Of a DNA stretch of 64,000 nt, positions 58,841 through 64,000 are shown one piece after another. The DNA is from Sarcophilus harrisii. Lineage: Eukaryota > Chordata > Mammalia > Dasyuromorphia > Dasyuridae. The DNA lies in contig NC_045429.1 of assembly GCF_902635505.1 (NCBI RefSeq), positions 163,578,997 through 163,642,996 on the forward strand. The letters are read 5' to 3'. The notes below the pieces were generated by a model, which made no database searches, was not told the DNA's origin, and saw only the letters and a list, made by a program, of their open reading frames with translations. The translations under genes were made by a program, and so were the position numbers. How positions within the stretch are numbered: the stretch's first letter is position 1; the number at the start of each line of letters is the position of its first letter.

Positions 58841-60072
58841 TTAGCACAATAGTCTTTTCATCCATAATAAATACTTTTATGTCTGTGTGGAAATAGACAA
58901 ATCAAGTTATTTAGTGGTAATCATTAATAATCAGTGATATATATATAACATATATACAAATTGCATGCACACATATTTATCTATGTGTTTATGAAGAGAG
59001 AAGTATAAGACTAAGATAGAGCACTATGTCACAGATAGCCTAGTAAATACTTTGTAATCCTGAACATAAAGTTATTTAAAAAGAAAACTGAAAAGAATTT
59101 ATAAAATGCACGTTCCTTTATTGTAGAAGTATAAAACAGTGGATATGAATACTATATAAAGGTATGTGTGTCTGTCTGTCTCTGTGTATGTTAGTCTTCG
59201 AGTGTGGATGAAATTTTTTTTTTAATTTCCTCCCCCATTTTAAATCATTCTTACAAAGAGGGGCTCTTTATTTAGGACAGGACATTTGAGAAATTATTGA
59301 GAGATAAACATGATATAAAATTTGATGGATAAATAATTTCAAAGAAATTAATCTATACAAAAATAATTAAGTGTGTTTCAAAAACAATTTTCTATATTCT
59401 TTATCAAGGATTAAATAAATGTAGGAAGGTTGGTCATCTTCTTCCAATTAATTTTATACATTGTAGAGAAAGAATATAAAGAATTGAGAGTTCAGCAAGA
59501 CAGGGAGATTTCATCCTGTACAATGGGAAGTAAAGGGCAAAACTCAAGATGTTTATCATTTAATGTGTTTGTATGGTTTGTTATACTTTTTAAAACATGT
59601 TTACTTCCATGATCTTACTTGATCCTTTTAACTTTCTATATTACTCTTTGCTCTAAAAAGCTAGCCAAAATTTAAAAACAAAAACTCATTTTGTGACTAG
59701 AAATATCAAATTAAATTTATTAGCATTACCATCATAATAAAGTACATGAAAAGAAATTTCACTTCTTTCTTGTCTTTATTCCTTGAAATTCTACCAAATA
59801 TGTTAAAAACATTAATTAATATTTTAAGAATGACATCCAGTAACAATGAATTATAGGACTGACATAATAAATGATATTATACAGCAAACATTTCAAATTG
59901 TATATGCAAAGGAAACAGTGTTTGTAATTATTGACAAAATTATTGGCAGCAGCTGGAATAACGGTAGTATAAAATCATAACATTCACAGGAATTCAAAAT
60001 TTACAAAGTATGCTCATATAGGTTACCCCACAACAAACCCTGTGAGGTGGGTAAGGCAGATATTATTATACT
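58841..60072. other. Spacer downstream of the divergent TAAR
   Basis: AT-rich, with no gene or repeat I can support. Confidence 0.45.
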
Positions 60073-60425
60073 ATATGGGGCAATTAGGTAGTGCAGTGGA
60101 TAGAACACTGGACTTGGAATCAGAAGGACCTGAGTTCAAATATGATTTCAAACACCTATTAGTAGTATGATGCTGGCAAGTTATTTAACGTTGGTTGCCT
60201 TCATTAAATGAATGAATGAACAAATAAGTATATAAATAAATAATGAGCAAACAAATGAATGAATAAATAGATAAATGAATTAATAAATAAAAAGTTTATA
60301 CTAGTGGAATTCAATATACTGTGGTAGCTAATGAACTAGCCTCAGAATTAGGAAGATCTGAGTTCAAGTCCCCTATCTGCCATATATTAACTGGACAGTC
60401 ATGAGCAAATCACTTAACCTCTCAA
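60073..60425 (+). mobile_element. Two SINE copies flanking an AATG/AATA repeat
   Basis: 60073-60212 ('ggggcaattaggtagtgcag', 'acctgagttcaaatatgatt'), then a degenerate AATG/AATA tetranucleotide run (about 60205-60292, grown from its tail), then a second diverged SINE at about 60310-60425 ('gaagatctgagttcaagtcc', 'gagcaaatcacttaacctct'). Confidence 0.75.
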
Positions 60426-60742
60426 TATTATGAGATTGCAGACTTTATAAGAGCAACTGATTTGCAGTCTCACTAGGAGTTTCCAATACTAGTAAAATCT
60501 CAGATTTGGAGGGAAGGGGGTAGGAACTGTGTATAAGATATATACTAAACTAAAAAATGTTAAAGCAGTAAAGAACCTTGATGATCATTTAACCCAACTT
60601 GCTCACATTACATATCAAGAATCTGTGATCAAGAAATTAAATGATTTTTCTGTGCTCACTCAAATAGAAAGTGGTTCAGTTAGGACATGAACCCAGTTTT
60701 ATTGACTCAAAGCCTGGGGCTCTTTCAAATGAAGTAGATTTT

Positions 60743-61762
60743 TCAATCTGAAAATAAGTTCATGGAGGAGCAATTTATCCATAGAATTTTGCAACTTAAG
60801 ACCACTTTGATGGCTTTCCGAAACCAAGGGTAAAAAAAAGCATATATCAAAGGATTGATGGCAGAGTTTGAGTATGCAAACCAAATCATAATGTCAGAAG
60901 CAAGAGGCGGGACTATGGAATTGAAAAAAGAATCAATCATTACTGTGATAAAATAAGGGGACCAGAATACTAAAAAAGCCATCACTGCTATTCCCAAAGT
61001 CACAGCTGCTTTTCTCTCTCTTTTTGATACCTTGTCACCCTCTGAAAACATTTTGTTACCCATTTGTTCAATCTTTCTAGCTTGATGTTTAGCTACAGCA
61101 AAAATCTTGCTATTCAAACATATCATGATAAAGAAAGGTATAAAGTATAGGAGAGAAGATATAATTACCCAAGTTTTGTTAAACAGTATTTGACAATTTC
61201 CTTCACAATGGAGAGCATGCACTACTTCCTCCAGACCTTCTTCATTTGCACCAGTGTATAGTAATGAGAAACTGTACAAGAAGGCAGATATCCAGCTAAG
61301 AGCTATGAACACACCTGACAGAGTTACTGTGAATCTGATCGGGTAAAGCAAAGGGTCAGTAATGGCTACATATCGATCAATAGACACAAAGCACAAGTTA
61401 AACATGGAGGCTAAACAAAAACAAATATCTAAAGCAGAGTGAAACTTGCAGAATCTGTCCCCAAAGTACCAACATGTTTCAACAGACCGTATTGTGCTGA
61501 AAGGAAGTACAATCAATCCTAAAGAACAGTCAGCACAGGCCAAGGAGACAACCAGGAAGTTAGAAGGAGAGTGAAGCTGTTTGAAATACATAATTGAAAA
61601 AATTACCAGAAGATTTCCACCTACTGTAAGGATTGTGATGAAGCTCAAGATTCCATAGAGACTGATTCGAATTCCAGGAGACCATGGAGTGATCATACAA
61701 GAACCACTGATGTTGTGAAAGCAGAACTGAACATCTCCATTTTGTTGGTTGATAGAAGTCAT
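60743..61762 (-). CDS. Divergent trace amine-associated receptor, probably a marsupial-branch TAAR
   Basis: Intact single-exon GPCR. The open frame continues upstream to 61795 only through a TTG codon. The first ATG, at 61760-61762, aligns with other TAAR starts and gives 339 residues. Visible: sequon N17-I-S; disulfide C105 to C190; Asp3.32 at D112 (HSALDICF); DRY at 129-131; third-loop KRERKAAVT; Y7.43 at Y297; TM7 fingerprint NSAINPLIY...YPWF (299-313). It differs from the other two receptors at many otherwise fixed places: ADCSLGL instead of ADFLVGV in TM2, FWSPY instead of SWLPY in TM6, a shorter third loop, and a distinct TM7 start (IWFAYSNSAI). It clearly belongs to TAARs and is nearest the TAAR6-9 side, but I cannot place it in a named eutherian subfamily. 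A minus-strand AATAAA lies at 60698-60703. It is probably an olfactory amine receptor; its ligand is unknown. Confidence 0.9.
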   Translation of the reverse strand: MTSINQQNGDVQFCFHNISGSCMITPWSPGIRISLYGILSFITILTVGGNLLVIFSIMYFKQLHSPSNFLVVSLACADCSLGLIVLPFSTIRSVETCWYFGDRFCKFHSALDICFCLASMFNLCFVSIDRYVAITDPLLYPIRFTVTLSGVFIALSWISAFLYSFSLLYTGANEEGLEEVVHALHCEGNCQILFNKTWVIISSLLYFIPFFIMICLNSKIFAVAKHQARKIEQMGNKMFSEGDKVSKRERKAAVTLGIAVMAFLVFWSPYFITVMIDSFFNSIVPPLASDIMIWFAYSNSAINPLIYAFFYPWFRKAIKVVLSCKILWINCSSMNLFSD

Positions 61763-63149
61763 ATTTTTTCCCTTTTGCAATTCTCTTGATATCAAATTCT
61801 CCAGTTTCTAGAATGATACAAATAAGCCAGTTGCAACTTAAGATTCAGAAGTTAAGATAAGATCATGCAATCCTTTCAAACACAAGACACAAGAAAAATC
61901 TTCATTTTCTTCTGATATGTAATTCCTAGGATTTGGATATACTGCATTAAAAAGTCAAACTTACACAGAATGTCTAAACTTCATAAATATAAACTTTCAA
62001 AATCATCAGAAGAAAAGAATTTGTGGAACTAAAGAGATACAAAATAAAACAAAAAGCTTTTTTTTATATACTTAGTAGAAGTCAATTACTTTGAATCACC
62101 TTATGTTTAGTCTCATGAAACCCTATTTTTCCCAATTAAATAGTATTTGAAATAATTGCAAAAGTATTTTACATGTATTTATACATTTCCCCTTGACTTA
62201 TTTTTTTCACAACCTCTTTTCTCTCCAAAGGACGTCCTATCTCTCAAAAGTATAAAACCAGAAAGTTCAGAGCAATCAACAATCATCCCATATGACACAT
62301 TCCCTTAGGGAAGAGGTGTGAGCTCTAAGAAACAAATACCTAACAAGAATTATTGAGTATTTAAATTTGTTAATTTTAAAGATTAATATCATTTGTTTAT
62401 TATTAGAAAAAAGTTAAGTTGAACCAAAAAGTTTATTTTATTTTATTTCTATTTTATGACATAAATAATGTGGAGTATAAATACTATCAAAGAAGGAGTA
62501 GATTCCTAAATAAAATTGTAAAAATTAAACTATTTATGGTTTAATTAATGAAGAAAACCATGACAGTTAAAAATTCAACAAAATATGAATAATAATAATA
62601 ATACAGTTTTGTCACCTGAATCAAAGTGCTTATAAAATCTTACCTACATTGATGATTTTATTGCTATTGCAATATGGAATTATTAAAAATACAAGAATAA
62701 TGGGCTTTTTGCTAAGAATGGCATTTATCTAAATAGGACTGGTGAGAATTTACTTTTTTGGAGTCTTGTAAGGATGAAGATGAAAAATGAAACTATGATT
62801 TTGTTGGTATAGAGAATTCTCAGATAAGGAAAGTCCCTACAAATATAGGTCAGCTGTTTCTCTGCAATCTGTCATTTAGGCAGATGTCTAAAGCACTGAG
62901 AAGTTACATAACTTTGCCAATATACCATGCTACTTCTATAACAAACCTAGTTTTTTTTAAGGTTTTAAAGTAAAAGAGAATAAAGACAGAAAAATAACAC
63001 CTACTGTATCCACAAAACTAGAAAGATTAGATTATATAGATTAGCTATAATATAGAAATAATAATAAATGAGATTCTCAGAAATCCACAGGAGACAAAAG
63101 ACCCAGTCATAAGATCCATGTAATCAAATTCTCAATAAAATATAATTTC
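61763..63149. other. Upstream flank of the divergent TAAR
   Basis: AT-rich; no gene or repeat recognised. The promoter is expected here but cannot be located. Confidence 0.45.
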
Positions 63150-63375
63150 ATGGCATAAGGGCAGGCTACTGAACCTAGAATCAGGAACACTTGGTTTAAA
63201 TACCAACTCAGTCCTTCCTGAGTCCATAAGTGATTGCTTAAAACTCCCATTCTCAGTTTCCCCATCTGTAATATGAAGATAATAATAGTATCTATCATAA
63301 AAGGTTGGTGTAAGGATCATATGAGATAATAAGTAAAAAACAATTTGCAAAACTTAAATCATTATATAGATGTTG
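63150..63375 (+). mobile_element. MIR-like SINE
   Basis: 'gaacctagaatcaggaacac', 'ctcagtttccccatctgtaa', 'ggatcatatgagataataag'. The rest of the window to 64000 shows nothing recognisable. Confidence 0.7.
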
Positions 63376-64000
63376 GCATTTGATATATAAATAACAAAAC
63401 AAGGTATATAAAGATCAAACAAAAACAAGCCAATATGATTGATAGACATCATTGAAAATTGATCAGATATGCCCTATGATTTGCATATAACTTTGGAAAG
63501 GCATAAATCCATTACAAAGGAAACATAATAGACAAAGAGAGACAGGCATAGATACGCATTAGCTATTATTATAATAGCCCACTGCTTCATTCCAGTTCTC
63601 AAATAATTTTGATTTCATATCTACTCTCATTAATGCTTTAAAATTCCATCCCCTCTTTATTTCATCCTAATAACCAGTCACTTTATTAATCATATGATAC
63701 TAATTGTAGTGGTAGAGGAGTAAAATGCCAATGGCCTAAATCAAATCATCTTCCATCTTCCCAATGATTGGTAGGTTTAAGTTTAATGAGGTCTATATTC
63801 CAGTCCTGTGACCTGGCCATGGCTCCTTATTATTGCTATGGAGTCCAATGCTTACATCATATAATGGAGTAAAAACTTGCCTCAGTGATAACCCTGAAGA
63901 TTATCTTGATGTTTGAGTGAGAAGCATTGATTAGCATAAGAATGTCTTTAATAATGTGTAGCCAGAATTATCCTGGATAGATAGTCTATGGCATCATAGA

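Noticed and set aside
60205-60292. AATG/AATA array as a possible CRISPR-like or regulatory array
   Set aside because: Degenerate tetranucleotide repeat from a SINE tail, without spacers.
61763-61795. N-terminal extension of the divergent TAAR (MISRELQKGKN...)
   Set aside because: The upstream codon is TTG, not ATG; the ATG at 61760-61762 fits the family.
1-64000. A wholly new biological system
   Set aside because: All intact genes are TAAR receptors and the remainder is explained mainly by repeats, pseudogenes and duplication; nothing supports a new system.

Overview
The window looks like about 64 kb of a marsupial genome, cut from a trace amine-associated receptor (TAAR) cluster. The evidence is single-exon class A GPCR genes with the TAAR fingerprint, together with a dense, typically metatherian repeat load: tRNA-headed SINEs beginning 'ggggcagctaggtgg', a second SINE family ending 'gaaggacaaacaacaa', many L1 fragments, and old MIR-like, L2 and CR1/L3-like pieces. 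I cannot name the species.

All receptor genes lie on the minus strand. From left to right: (1) 1-18 kb has no intact gene. It holds an ancient, rearranged tandem repeat (about 2.2-7 kb against 11.3-12.9 kb), a decayed TAAR relic near 6.8-7.3 kb, L1/SINE/L2 pieces and one solo LTR. (2) 18.23-28.88 kb and 28.88-39.89 kb are two copies of one tandem duplication. Each carries the same TAAR9-like gene: the left copy is dead (one nonsense codon and one 2-bp deletion) and the right copy is intact. The divergence is mosaic. Both outer flanks are old and diverged, but about 7 kb from the stop codon to far upstream of the gene is nearly identical, including a 654-bp stretch without a difference. This points to gene conversion. 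(3) 39.9-47 kb carries an intact gene that I recognise as the TAAR9 orthologue. (4) 47-60 kb has no live gene; its main content is a full-length processed pseudogene of the ubiquitin ligase RNF8, split by a SINE, plus an L1 5' region and young L1/SINE insertions with clear target-site duplications. (5) 60.7-61.8 kb carries an intact but divergent TAAR, probably of a marsupial-specific branch.

The three live receptors keep the amine-binding Asp3.32 and the TM7 fingerprint and should act as Golf-coupled amine receptors of olfactory neurons. None has the second acidic residue (Asp5.43) of TAAR6/TAAR8. I found no tRNA, rRNA, CRISPR or other non-TAAR functional gene. I found no wholly new system. 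The items most worth a second look are the conversion mosaic, a replication-template-switch palindrome present only in the right copy, the divergent TAAR, and short exon-like cassettes repeated on the plus strand.
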